A stretch of DNA of 7,976 nucleotides from Bacillota bacterium (GCA_021779415.1 JAJYAS010000132.1:1-7976), one strand, 5' to 3'. Shown: positions 1 to 6,030, numbered from the stretch's first letter. Notes: generated from the letters alone by a model not told the origin. Translations and numbers: made by a program.

Positions 1-1084
1 GGACCTTGTTTTTCTCTAAATCGATATCTATGCCAAGGAACTCTAGATTTTTGCAAATATCTGCCCGCATATTCGAAGCGTTTTCCCCAACACCCGCTGT
101 AAATATTATGGCATCAAGCCCATTCAATACAGCAGCATAAGAACCAATGAACTGCTTAACATCATGCGCGAAAATATCCAAGGCCAGTTGAGCACGGAAA
201 TTTCCTTGTTTCGCAGCCACTTCAATGTCTCTAAAGTCACTGCTTACCCCAGAAACCCCTAAAGCACCACATTTATTATTTAAAAAGTCATTAGCTTGGT
301 CGCAACTTAGATTTTCCCGGCACATGATGTACGTGACAATCGCTGGGTCTAAGGCTCCCGAGCGAGTTCCCATCATCAATCCATCCAACGGGGTAAAGCC
401 CATCGAGGTTTCAATTGATTTCCCCCCACGAATAGCGGAAATTGAAGCTCCATTCCCTAAGTGACAGCTAATAATTTTTAATTCTTGTAACGGTTTTTTG
501 AGAAGGACTGCAGCACGCTGACTGACATATTTATGGGATGTACCATGAAAACCATATTTTCTGATTCCATATTTTTTATAATAATCATAAGGTAAACCAT
601 AGATATAGCTGTCAGGCTTCATCGTTTGATGGAAAGCAGTATCGAAGACTGCCACTTGGGGAGTACCTGGCATGATTTTCTGACAGGCTTTAATTCCGGC
701 TATATTGGGAGGATTGTGTAATGGAGCTAGTTCAATACAATCCTTCAGGGCTTTCATAACTTCATCATCTATGACAACGGATTTGGAAAATTTCTCGCCA
801 CCATGGACGACGCGATGCCCTATGGCATAAATCTCACTTAAATCTTGAAGAGCGCCATATTCAGGAGACACTAATTCCTTCAACACAAGTTCAATAGCAG
901 CGACATGAGTCGGTATTTCAGTCTTAATGACCTCCTTTTTTCCGGAGGCAATACTATGCGTAAGGACAGCACCCTCAAGGCCAATACGCTCTACTAACCC
1001 TTTGGCGATTGGATTCTTTGTGTCCATATCGATCACCTGATATTTTAGTGAAGAACTCCCACAGTTAATAACAAGAATTTTCAT
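1..1084 (-). CDS. ackA: Acetate kinase, 3' end cut by window edge
   Basis: Cytoplasmic enzyme that interconverts acetate + ATP and acetyl phosphate + ADP, the last step of substrate-level ATP formation from acetyl-CoA. I translated the minus strand by hand from the ATG at 1084-1082. The frame stays open to base 1 and gives 361 of the roughly 400 residues usual for the family. The N-terminus has the ASKHA phosphate motif (N7, S10, S12, K14). The catalytic and substrate residues known from the Methanosarcina enzyme fall at the same numbers here: R91, H123, D148, H180, N211 and R241. GVGEN follows at 331-335. The C-terminal glutamate lies outside the window. AAGGGG about 8 nt before the ATG is the likely ribosome binding site. 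A sigma-A-like promoter lies just after the upstream patatin-like gene, so ackA can be transcribed on its own. Nothing looks damaged. Confidence 0.97.
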   Translation of the reverse strand, partial: MKILVINCGSSSLKYQVIDMDTKNPIAKGLVERIGLEGAVLTHSIASGKKEVIKTEIPTHVAAIELVLKELVSPEYGALQDLSEIYAIGHRVVHGGEKFSKSVVIDDEVMKALKDCIELAPLHNPPNIAGIKACQKIMPGTPQVAVFDTAFHQTMKPDSYIYGLPYDYYKKYGIRKYGFHGTSHKYVSQRAAVLLKKPLQELKIISCHLGNGASISAIRGGKSIETSMGFTPLDGLMMGTRSGALDPAIVTYIMCRENLSCDQANDFLNNKCGALGVSGVSSDFRDIEVAAKQGNFRAQLALDIFAHDVKQFIGSYAAVLNGLDAIIFTAGVGENASNMRADICKNLEFLGIDIDLEKNKV

Positions 1085-1164
1085 TTCCTCTACCCCTTTT
1101 TATTTTTCCACCTGATCCCATAATTCTTTCTAAGATGTATTAATAACGATAGTCTTCCCCAGAA

Positions 1165-1200
1165 CAATAAATTTTACCTTTTTTTAGGTTCCATTTATTG
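1165..1200 (-). promoter_or_regulatory. Two-part inverted repeat in the ackA leader
   Basis: An 8-bp outer arm (CAATAAAT at 1165-1172, ATTTATTG at 1193-1200) encloses a 4-bp inner arm (ACCT 1176-1179, AGGT 1186-1189). There are three unpaired bases on each side and a six-base homopolymer loop. The dyad lies downstream of the predicted ackA start site, so it would be in the mRNA leader or act as a DNA operator. It is AT-rich and lacks a terminator-like T-tract in the ackA direction. Confidence 0.4.
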
Positions 1201-1227
1201 ACACAAAAATATTATCCATCCTTCGTG

Positions 1228-1255
1228 AGTGTAGCACAAAATTTCGTTTTTTCAA
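1228..1255 (-). promoter_or_regulatory. Candidate sigma-A promoter of ackA
   Basis: On the minus strand, TTGAAA (1255-1250) and TACACT (1233-1228) are separated by 16 nt. The -35 box matches 5 of 6 consensus bases and the -10 box 4 of 6. A start near 1221 would give a leader of about 137 nt. The promoter begins a few bases after the stop codon of the upstream gene. This is a consensus match by eye only. Confidence 0.45.
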
Positions 1256-1259
1256 CCCC

Positions 1260-2024
1260 TCACGCCATTATTCTCTTAATTTCAGAAGATTTCGCCAACG
1301 CAATACTCCGTCCAAGACGGATCCCTTCTTCCGCTCGATCAAACTGCAAACTTCCAATATGTCCAATATCTGGCTGAATCAGCAGATCTGCACCATGGCA
1401 ATGTGCCCGGAACACTTCATCTTCAAGAATTTCTATGGACTGGAGTAAGATGTCCATAGCGCTGGAAAGTTTTGTAATCAACCCCTTTTTGACATCAACG
1501 GCTAATACCTTCTCCGCTCCCATATTCCGGGCAATATGTACTGGTAAGCGATTCTTAACCGCACCGTCAACTAAGAGACGACCTTGGTAACGATAAGGCT
1601 TAAAAAATCCCGGGATAGAAATACTGGCACGAACAGCCTGTGCAACACTTCCCTCGTTAAAAACTACAAGTTCCCCTGTTTCAATATCTGTAGCTACGAT
1701 TGCTAACGGAATTTTTAAATCTTCAAACACCATATCTTTGGTTAGCAAACGGAGTACCTCAAGAATTTTATCCCCTTTAACCAGTCCTTCTTTGGAGACC
1801 GCAGGGTCTAAAAGTTTCTTGGCAAACCCCGGATAAGTCAGCAACCGTTCAATGCGATATAGATCCAATCCAGCACACCACAGAGCGCCAAAGATTGCTC
1901 CTGCACTGCATCCGACGACAAAATCCATCTCTATTTTCTCTTCTTCTAGCACTTGAAGGACACCAAGATGGGCGAACCCTCGCGCCCCTCCAGCTCCCAA
2001 AACAAGACCTTTTTTTGGAATCAT
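1260..2024 (-). CDS. Patatin-like phospholipase family protein (YlbK/RssA-like)
   Basis: Predicted Ser/Asp-dyad acyl hydrolase of the patatin family; the substrate is unknown. The 254-residue protein shows all three family blocks: the glycine-rich oxyanion loop GAGGARG at residues 10-16, the nucleophile elbow GCSAG with Ser40, and the catalytic Asp in VDGA (Asp153). There is no signal peptide or obvious membrane segment, and the length fits the small bacterial one-domain type. I chose the ATG at 2024-2022 because AGGAGG lies 9 nt upstream; a GTG at 2042 would place that ribosome binding site inside the gene. The gene diverges from ylbJ. A patatin-like gene (ylbK) is also ylbJ's neighbour in Bacillus subtilis, so this is probably the orthologue, but it need not be a sporulation protein. 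A TATGAT -10-like sequence is present upstream, without a clear -35. No convincing terminator separates it from the ackA promoter. Confidence 0.93.
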   Translation of the reverse strand: MIPKKGLVLGAGGARGFAHLGVLQVLEEEKIEMDFVVGCSAGAIFGALWCAGLDLYRIERLLTYPGFAKKLLDPAVSKEGLVKGDKILEVLRLLTKDMVFEDLKIPLAIVATDIETGELVVFNEGSVAQAVRASISIPGFFKPYRYQGRLLVDGAVKNRLPVHIARNMGAEKVLAVDVKKGLITKLSSAMDILLQSIEILEDEVFRAHCHGADLLIQPDIGHIGSLQFDRAEEGIRLGRSIALAKSSEIKRIMA

Positions 2025-2033
2025 AACGCTTCT

Positions 2034-2039
2034 CCTCCT
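2034..2039 (-). promoter_or_regulatory. Ribosome binding site fixing the patatin-like gene start
   Basis: AGGAGG on the minus strand sits 9 nt before the ATG at 2024-2022. This supports that ATG over the in-frame GTG at 2042, which lies upstream of the site. Confidence 0.8.
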
Positions 2040-2110
2040 CACCCCAACTTCTAGTGCCTAACATTCCATCATATAAATTATGAACAAAAGTCTAGGAAGG
2101 TGATAGTTCC

Positions 2111-3262
2111 ATGTCCAACGTTGTCCGTGTCATTGCCTTAAGTCTCCTCGCCCTCGGCATGTTTGCCTATCCCCAAGAAGTTCTTAGCTCAGCGGGCAGT
2201 GGATTGACGTTATGGTGGAATTTTGTCCTCCCTGCTTTGCTCCCCTTCTTTATTATTTCTGAGCTTCTCATGGCGGCAGGCTTCGTTCATTTTCTTGGTG
2301 TTCTTCTTGAATCATTTATGCGTCCGGTCTTTCGCCTTCCCGGCAAAGCAGCTTTTGTTGTGGCCATGGGATATACTTCGGGGTTCCCCATGGGGGCAGT
2401 GCTAACCGCACGGCTTCGCCAAGCTGGAGAAATTACTCGCGAGGAAGGAGAGCGTCTCTTAGCCTTTACCAATAACCCCAGCCCCGGTTTTATGCTCGGA
2501 GCCGTTGCTTCAGGAATGTTAGGTAAGCCTTCACTTGGGGTTTTATTGGCCGGGTCAGTTTATCTCTCCAATTTAATGGTTGGCTTCCTCTTTCGTTTTT
2601 ACCGTGTTTCCCCTAAATCCCCGCTGCCAAGAAGTTTACCGTCCTTCAAACGAGCTTGGCGAGAGCTGAGAGACGCTCAAAACAGAGATAAGCGAGCTTT
2701 CGGCCAAGCCCTCGGCGATGCCATCAAACAAAGTACCAGTACCGTCCTGATGGTTGCCGGCTTCATGGCCTTTTTTTCTGTTGTCCTCCGACTCTTAAAC
2801 ATCTGGCACGTCACGTTATTTTTAGCGTTTCTAAGCCACAGCCTTATCCGAATGATTCAAGTTCCCGTTTTTCAAGCCTTTTTCAACGGTCTCTTTGAAA
2901 TGACGTTAGGTTGTCAGGAGTCAATCCGCGCCCTTTCTTTACTCCATCAGCAAGTGGCGCTTCTGGCCTTACTTATGGGTTGGGGTGGACTTTCAGTGTT
3001 TGCACAAATCGCCGGATTAATTAGCGGAACTGATTTGCGCTTCTACCCTTTTGTCATTGCAAGAGTACTGCATGCTATCTTTGCGTTAGGTTTAAGCCAA
3101 CTCTTCCTCTTAGTTGCCAAGATACCTACATCCGTCATCTCAGTTCAAGCCCCAAGCACATCGTTTATAGTGTGGAATACTTGGCACTTAAGCTCTCTAG
3201 TATTTATGGGAATCATAGCCCTACTCTTCGTCCTTTCCTTACTCCAACACCCTACACGATAG
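2111..3262 (+). CDS. ylbJ: Sporulation integral membrane protein YlbJ (SpoVV)
   Basis: Polytopic membrane protein of 383 residues in the YlbJ/nucleoside-recognition (Gate) family. In Bacillus subtilis YlbJ (renamed SpoVV) is made in the mother cell under sigma-E and is needed to move dipicolinic acid across the outer forespore membrane; the same role is inferred here. Hydrophobic stretches lie at about residues 5-20, 33-66, 79-97, 127-162, 208-240, 281-305, 313-336 and 358-378. Family-like motifs are LPALLPFF (40-47), GYTSGFPMGA (87-96), FTNNPSPGFM (119-128) and GWGGLSVFAQ (290-299). The first two helices follow directly from the start, and a charged loop spans about 165-205. The ATG at 2111 has AAGGTGA about 7 nt upstream. 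CATATAAA at 2070-2077 resembles a sigma-E -10 box but has only a weak -35 partner. The gene is divergent from the patatin-like gene and convergent with the coiled-coil gene. Confidence 0.95.
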   Translation: MSNVVRVIALSLLALGMFAYPQEVLSSAGSGLTLWWNFVLPALLPFFIISELLMAAGFVHFLGVLLESFMRPVFRLPGKAAFVVAMGYTSGFPMGAVLTARLRQAGEITREEGERLLAFTNNPSPGFMLGAVASGMLGKPSLGVLLAGSVYLSNLMVGFLFRFYRVSPKSPLPRSLPSFKRAWRELRDAQNRDKRAFGQALGDAIKQSTSTVLMVAGFMAFFSVVLRLLNIWHVTLFLAFLSHSLIRMIQVPVFQAFFNGLFEMTLGCQESIRALSLLHQQVALLALLMGWGGLSVFAQIAGLISGTDLRFYPFVIARVLHAIFALGLSQLFLLVAKIPTSVISVQAPSTSFIVWNTWHLSSLVFMGIIALLFVLSLLQHPTR

Positions 3263-3269
3263 TGTTATG

Positions 3270-3295
3270 AGCCTTCTAGGATCAAGGGCTTTATT
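3270..3295 (+). terminator. Weak terminator-like hairpin after ylbJ
   Basis: AGCCTT at 3270-3275 can pair with AAGGGCT at 3284-3290, with one bulged G, followed by TTATT. It lies 8 nt after the ylbJ stop. The stem is short and the T-tract interrupted, so this is only a tentative terminator. Confidence 0.3.
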
Positions 3296-3343
3296 CATGT
3301 CATTATTTGCAGATTATTGATTAAGATTTATACCTATATACCT

Positions 3344-3378
3344 TAAAAGGCAGTCAAATTGTTCCCAATTCAACTGCC
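3344..3378 (-). terminator. Intrinsic terminator of the rsmD/coiled-coil unit
   Basis: An inverted repeat has outer arms GGCAGT (3349-3354) and ACTGCC (3373-3378), and inner arms AATTG (3357-3361) and CAATT (3366-3370). A 2x2 internal loop and a TTCC tetraloop complete it. Read on the minus strand, the stem is followed directly by TTTTAA. It lies about 40 nt past the stop of the coiled-coil gene. On the plus strand no T-run follows. Confidence 0.5.
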
Positions 3379-3419
3379 ATTACTTCGATATTGGATGATT
3401 TTCTCTCAAACCGAATTCG

Positions 3420-3926
3420 TTAAGCTTTCTCACTCTTCTCTTTTTCAGACTTTCCTATGTTGTCCCGGTCTTCTTTGGCCAGTCCCTTTAATTCCTCGTG
3501 ATTTTTACGCAAGGCTTGAAGCGTTTCGTACAAACTCTGTTCGACATGTTGCAGCATTTCATCAGCGTATTGGACCGCCCCAATCTTTACATCCCTTGCA
3601 TAGGATTGCGCCTGCCTAACGATATCCTCTCCATAACTCTGAGCCTGTTTAACCACTTCATTCTCTACTGCCATCTTATCAACGTACGATTTACCCCGTT
3701 CCATAAGTTTCTGAGCTTCCATTTGTGCTTCATTCAAAATTCGTTCCCGCTCTTTTAAAACCCATTTGGCATTGGTTAACTCTTCTGGTAAAGCCGCACG
3801 AACGCGATCGAGCAATTCAAAAATCACAGTGTCATCGACCAAAACCTTACCCGTCATCGGGATCTTAGGCCCATGATCAACAATCTCTTCCATTTCATTA
3901 AGCAAACTTAAGATATCGCTTTCCAC
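3420..3926 (-). CDS. Coiled-coil protein of unknown function
   Basis: A 168-residue soluble protein in two parts. Residues about 1-50 form a compact segment containing GPKIPMTGKVLVDDTVIFELLDRV-type sequence (residues 19-42). Residues about 52-155 form a long charged helix rich in E, K, Q and A, probably a coiled coil, ending in a Lys/Glu-rich tail. There is no membrane segment, signal peptide or catalytic motif. Proteins of this type in Clostridia often carry names such as 'ATPase' or 'V-type ATP synthase subunit H/F0 subunit b'. Those names probably reflect coiled-coil similarity rather than real function, because no ATP synthase genes are nearby. The start is a GTG (3926-3924) preceded by GAGAGGA. 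It lies 17 nt after rsmD on the same strand, so the two are probably cotranscribed. I cannot assign a function. Confidence 0.85.
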   Translation of the reverse strand: MESDILSLLNEMEEIVDHGPKIPMTGKVLVDDTVIFELLDRVRAALPEELTNAKWVLKERERILNEAQMEAQKLMERGKSYVDKMAVENEVVKQAQSYGEDIVRQAQSYARDVKIGAVQYADEMLQHVEQSLYETLQALRKNHEELKGLAKEDRDNIGKSEKEKSEKA

Positions 3927-3943
3927 TTAAATCCTCTCCCTCG

Positions 3944-4498
3944 TCATACATCCATTCTCTGTAAATACCACACTTTTGTGTCCCCATATTCGCTTGTTTT
4001 ACGTATTTCATAGGGATAAATATCGTCATTGAGTTTTTCATCTTTAGCCGTTTCCGCAATAATAACGCCCATTGGTGTCAAAAAGGAGTATTCTTTTAGG
4101 CTCAAGATAATCTTTAAGACAAGGTCCTGACGATAAGGGGGATCGAGAAAAATAAGGTCAAAAACTTCATGAGGCTGTCTGTTGTTTAAATACTTAAAGG
4201 CGTCCATCAAGAGAAGCTTTGTCTTATGGGTAACCCCAACTCGTTCTAGATTCTCCCGTATAACTTGATGCGCAGCCAAACTCTTCTCTACCATCACTGC
4301 TTCGCGAGAACCGCGAGAAAGTGCCTCAATCGCCAAGTTTCCAGTTCCAGCAAAAAGGTCTAACACACGGGCATCCAAGACCTTATTTCCTAAAACATTA
4401 AAGATTGCGCCCTTTACTTTATCCGAGGTCGGACGTGTTTGCATCCCTTCTACCGCTTTTAGTTGGCGGCCACGCATTTCCCCTGCAATAATCCTCAT
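3944..4498 (-). CDS. rsmD: 16S rRNA (guanine(966)-N2)-methyltransferase RsmD
   Basis: SAM-dependent methyltransferase predicted to make m2G966 in 16S rRNA during 30S subunit assembly. The 184-residue protein has normal family length. It carries the RPTSDKVKGAIFN block (22-34), SAM-binding motif I DLFAGTGNL (47-55), an acidic residue at the end of beta-2 (E71), and the catalytic DPPY tetrad at 119-122. The ATG at 4498-4496 has GGAGG 5 nt upstream. It is probably the first gene of an operon with the coiled-coil gene 17 nt downstream. In many Firmicutes rsmD is followed by coaD and sits close to recG. Here coaD is missing from the window, and recG is separated from rsmD by gpr and a spore-protein gene. 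An extended -10 promoter and a 15-bp palindrome lie upstream. Confidence 0.95.
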   Translation of the reverse strand: MRIIAGEMRGRQLKAVEGMQTRPTSDKVKGAIFNVLGNKVLDARVLDLFAGTGNLAIEALSRGSREAVMVEKSLAAHQVIRENLERVGVTHKTKLLLMDAFKYLNNRQPHEVFDLIFLDPPYRQDLVLKIILSLKEYSFLTPMGVIIAETAKDEKLNDDIYPYEIRKTSEYGDTKVWYLQRMDV

Positions 4499-4508
4499 AA
4501 ATCCTCCA

Positions 4509-4523
4509 TGTTATATTATAACA
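4509..4523. repeat. 15-bp palindrome in front of rsmD
   Basis: TGTTATATTATAACA is a perfect 7-bp inverted repeat around one central base. It ends 5-6 nt before the rsmD ribosome binding site and overlaps a TATAAT box on the minus strand. The position suits a repressor operator, but no regulator can be named from the sequence. Confidence 0.4.
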
Positions 4524-4574
4524 GAGCTTATTCAGCATTTCAGCCATAATTATTAGATAATTGGACTGTTTATC

Positions 4575-4583
4575 ATTATACCA
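4575..4583 (-). promoter_or_regulatory. Extended -10 promoter for rsmD
   Basis: On the minus strand, TGGTATAAT (4583-4575) is a perfect -10 box with the extended TG motif. It lies about 80 nt before the rsmD ATG. The -35 region is poor, which is tolerated with an extended -10. A second possible promoter, CTGAAA-17 nt-TATAAT with its -10 at 4520-4515, overlaps the palindrome and would leave only a very short leader. Confidence 0.5.
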
Positions 4584-4614
4584 CAGCAAATAAATATATT
4601 TCCCTAAATTTCCT

Positions 4615-4643
4615 GTATATCATTTTAGTTTTTGCCAATACTA
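4615..4643 (+). promoter_or_regulatory. Candidate sigma-G (forespore) promoter of gpr
   Basis: GTATA (4615-4619) matches the sigma-G/F -35 pattern GHATR. After exactly 17 nt, AATACTA (4637-4643) matches the sigma-G -10 pattern CATnHTA at 6 of 7 positions. Forespore expression is known for gpr in Bacillus. The transcript would start near 4651, directly before a hairpin. Found by eye; no scoring was done. Confidence 0.5.
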
Positions 4644-4651
4644 ACTTTGGT

Positions 4652-4681
4652 ATTCGATGTCTATGAACATAAATATCGAAT
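4652..4681 (+). promoter_or_regulatory. Symmetrical stem-loop at the 5' end of the gpr transcript
   Basis: The outer arms are ATTCGAT (4652-4658) and ATCGAAT (4675-4681). The inner arms TATG (4662-4665) and CATA (4668-4671) surround an AA loop, with three unpaired bases on each side. It starts within a base or two of the start predicted from the sigma-G-like promoter. It could stabilise the mRNA or be a protein-binding dyad in DNA. Confidence 0.45.
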
Positions 4682-4722
4682 GTCCTTCCCCCATCCAGCT
4701 CTTCCTTTCGTTTCCTCTCTGT

Positions 4723-4759
4723 TCACTGGGCGCTTAAATCAAAGCCCCAGTGATTTTTT
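4723..4759 (+). terminator. Intrinsic terminator-like hairpin inside the gpr leader
   Basis: TCACTGGG (4723-4730) pairs perfectly with CCCAGTGA (4746-4753). Inside, after one bulged C, GCTT (4732-4735) pairs with AAGC (4742-4745) around a six-base loop. Six T residues (4754-4759) follow at once. This is a textbook Rho-independent terminator. It lies 11 nt before the gpr ribosome binding site and downstream of the only promoter candidate found, with no room for a promoter after it. No complete upstream gene on this strand needs it, so it may be an attenuator or the end of a small leader RNA. Confidence 0.7.
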
Positions 4760-4770
4760 CAATCCATTTA

Positions 4771-4776
4771 AAGGAG
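4771..4776 (+). promoter_or_regulatory. Ribosome binding site fixing the gpr start
   Basis: AAGGAG sits 9 nt before the ATG at 4786. An upstream in-frame GTG at 4750 lies inside the terminator hairpin and has no such site, so the ATG is preferred. TTCCTTT at 4702-4708 could pair with AAAGGAG (4770-4776, ending in one G-U pair). Confidence 0.8.
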
Positions 4777-4785
4777 TTAGAAACC

Positions 4786-5772
4786 ATGAAGAAATTAGAA
4801 CTTTATCGTCACCTCAAGGTCCAGCTTGATTTAGCCGTTGAGGCCCATCAGCTCCTGAGGGGAGAAAGCGGGGAAGAAATTCCCGGTGTTCGAATGGATG
4901 AACAAAAGCTTGAACATGCCAAAGTCACAATCATTACAGTTGAAACCGATGAAGGAGTCGAAGCGATCGGCAAACCCAAAGGACAATACATTACGATTGA
5001 TGCCCCTGAAATCCGAACAAGTAATTATGCCGTCCATGAAGATATCACCTATGTACTTGCTGACCAATTAAGCGAACTCATGAATCTAAAAGAAGATGCC
5101 AGCATCCTAATCATTGGATTGGGAAACTGGAATGCAACACCCGATGCGTTAGGGCCTCAAGTCATTGACAAAACAATGGTCACCCGCCACCTCTTCCAGC
5201 TCTCCCCAGATGAATTGCACGGCAAAATGAGAAAGGTAAGTGCCATTGCGCCGGGCGTATTGGGAATTACCGGCATTGAGACCGCCGAGATCATTCGTGG
5301 TATTGTGGACCATGTCAAACCGGATTTGGTCATAGCTATTGATGCCCTGGCCGCCGGCTCACTTGAACGAGTCGGCACAAGCATCCAACTCGCCGATACC
5401 GGAATTCACCCTGGTTCAGGAGTAGGAAACCCACGGGCTGGTATTAACGAAGAAACAGTCGGATGTAAAGTGATAGCCATCGGCCTCCCTACAGTTGTCA
5501 ATGCATCCCTCATTGCCCACGATGTCGTCGAAGGAGTTTTCGAACAATTCGTAACCAGCCCCTCACTCTATAAACTTTATAAGGGCATAAAACCTGAAAC
5601 ATTCAGCAAAATCATCGATGACGTGCTTTCTCCCTTCCAAGGAAACCTGATGGTCACACCCAAGGAAATTGACACACTTATAAAAGCGACGGCTAAAATT
5701 ATTGCTGGTGCCTTGGCGATTAGTTTGCATCCAGGAGTTGATCGTGAAGATTATGAGCGTTATCTGCAATAG
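4786..5772 (+). CDS. gpr: Germination protease GPR (SASP endopeptidase)
   Basis: Sequence-specific endopeptidase (MEROPS A25) that begins degradation of alpha/beta-type SASPs when spores germinate. It is made in the forespore as an inactive zymogen. From the ATG at 4786 it is 328 residues, a normal length. The N-terminus reads VQLD-LAVEA. The family autoprocessing site (TD-LAVEA in Bacillus megaterium, removing 15 residues) falls between D15 and L16 here, so a 15-residue propeptide is expected. The two aspartates known to be catalytic are present in TPDALGP (D120) and AIDALA (D186), with the same 66-residue spacing as D127/D193 of B. megaterium. Other conserved stretches are IGLGN (110-114), APGVLGITG (155-163) and HPGSGVGN (208-215). 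The gene is monocistronic and convergent with a SASP-like gene. Its leader contains a sigma-G-like promoter and two hairpins. Confidence 0.97.
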   Translation: MKKLELYRHLKVQLDLAVEAHQLLRGESGEEIPGVRMDEQKLEHAKVTIITVETDEGVEAIGKPKGQYITIDAPEIRTSNYAVHEDITYVLADQLSELMNLKEDASILIIGLGNWNATPDALGPQVIDKTMVTRHLFQLSPDELHGKMRKVSAIAPGVLGITGIETAEIIRGIVDHVKPDLVIAIDALAAGSLERVGTSIQLADTGIHPGSGVGNPRAGINEETVGCKVIAIGLPTVVNASLIAHDVVEGVFEQFVTSPSLYKLYKGIKPETFSKIIDDVLSPFQGNLMVTPKEIDTLIKATAKIIAGALAISLHPGVDREDYERYLQ

Positions 5773-5827
5773 CATGACTATTTCATTCAATTGGCTGGTA
5801 AGGACGAGCTAGGTATGAAGCAAAAAG

Positions 5828-5859
5828 ATGGGTCAGGTTTAAATATAAACCTGACCCAT
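5828..5859. terminator. Bidirectional terminator between gpr and the mini-SASP gene
   Basis: A perfect 14-bp stem (5828-5841 with 5846-5859, arm ATGGGTCAGGTTTA) has a 4-nt loop. On the minus strand it is followed by CTTTTTG and on the plus strand by TTTCTAT. It lies 55 nt after the gpr stop and 11 nt after the SASP-like stop, so it serves both convergent genes. Confidence 0.85.
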
Positions 5860-5870
5860 TTCTATATGGA

Positions 5871-5999
5871 TTATTGTTGTGGTGTATTGGGGAACTGTTT
5901 GTGCTTACGGTTAGCAATCCCAATTTCCTGCGCGACTTCATACTTGAACTTTTCTAATTCCGGTGTCAGTTGGACCATCGTTTTATTGAGTTCAGTCAA
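5871..5999 (-). CDS. Half-length alpha/beta-type SASP-like protein (42 aa)
   Basis: A small frame starting with TTG (5999-5997), preceded by a perfect AAGGAGG 8 nt upstream. The 42-residue product contains LEKFKYEVAQEIGI at residues 15-28. This matches the first conserved helix of alpha/beta-type SASPs, including the GPR cleavage context (expected cut between E21 and V22, with Ala at P2'). Normal alpha/beta SASPs are about 60-90 residues and continue with a second DNA-binding segment containing GGxxTKRLV-like sequence. Here the protein ends after a basic, polar tail (NRKHKQ, then prolines and glutamines). No remnant of the second half lies between the stop and the terminator in any frame I checked. 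A sigma-G-like promoter and a leader hairpin lie upstream, and gpr is the convergent neighbour. It is probably a forespore protein degraded by GPR. Whether it binds DNA is doubtful. It could be a minimal SASP, an amino-acid store or a GPR-interacting peptide. Confidence 0.75.
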   Translation of the reverse strand: MTELNKTMVQLTPELEKFKYEVAQEIGIANRKHKQFPNTPQQ

Positions 6000-6007
6000 A
6001 GCTTACA

Positions 6008-6014
6008 CCTCCTT
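6008..6014 (-). promoter_or_regulatory. Perfect ribosome binding site of the mini-SASP gene
   Basis: AAGGAGG on the minus strand, 8 nt before TTG at 5999-5997. This decides the TTG start. The first in-frame ATG (5978-5976) has no such site and would shorten the protein by seven residues. Confidence 0.85.
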
Positions 6015-6030
6015 AGAGTAGTTTATAAAG

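Noticed and set aside
225..464. Open frame of 79 aa on the plus strand
   Set aside because: It lies wholly inside ackA on the opposite strand, which has all family residues; it has no family-like motif.
4651..4759. T-box or other known riboswitch in the gpr leader
   Set aside because: There is no T-box sequence (TGGNACCGCG-like) and I recognised no known aptamer core; the leader is kept only as an unknown structured element.
4632..4829. Possible 65-aa leader peptide in front of and overlapping gpr
   Set aside because: It starts at a TTG upstream of the predicted transcription start, has no clear ribosome binding site and runs through the terminator hairpin into gpr in another frame. Noncoding leader RNA explains the region better.
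5791..6021. Open frame of 76 aa on the plus strand
   Set aside because: It covers the bidirectional terminator and is antisense to the mini-SASP gene, which has a perfect ribosome binding site and a recognisable motif.
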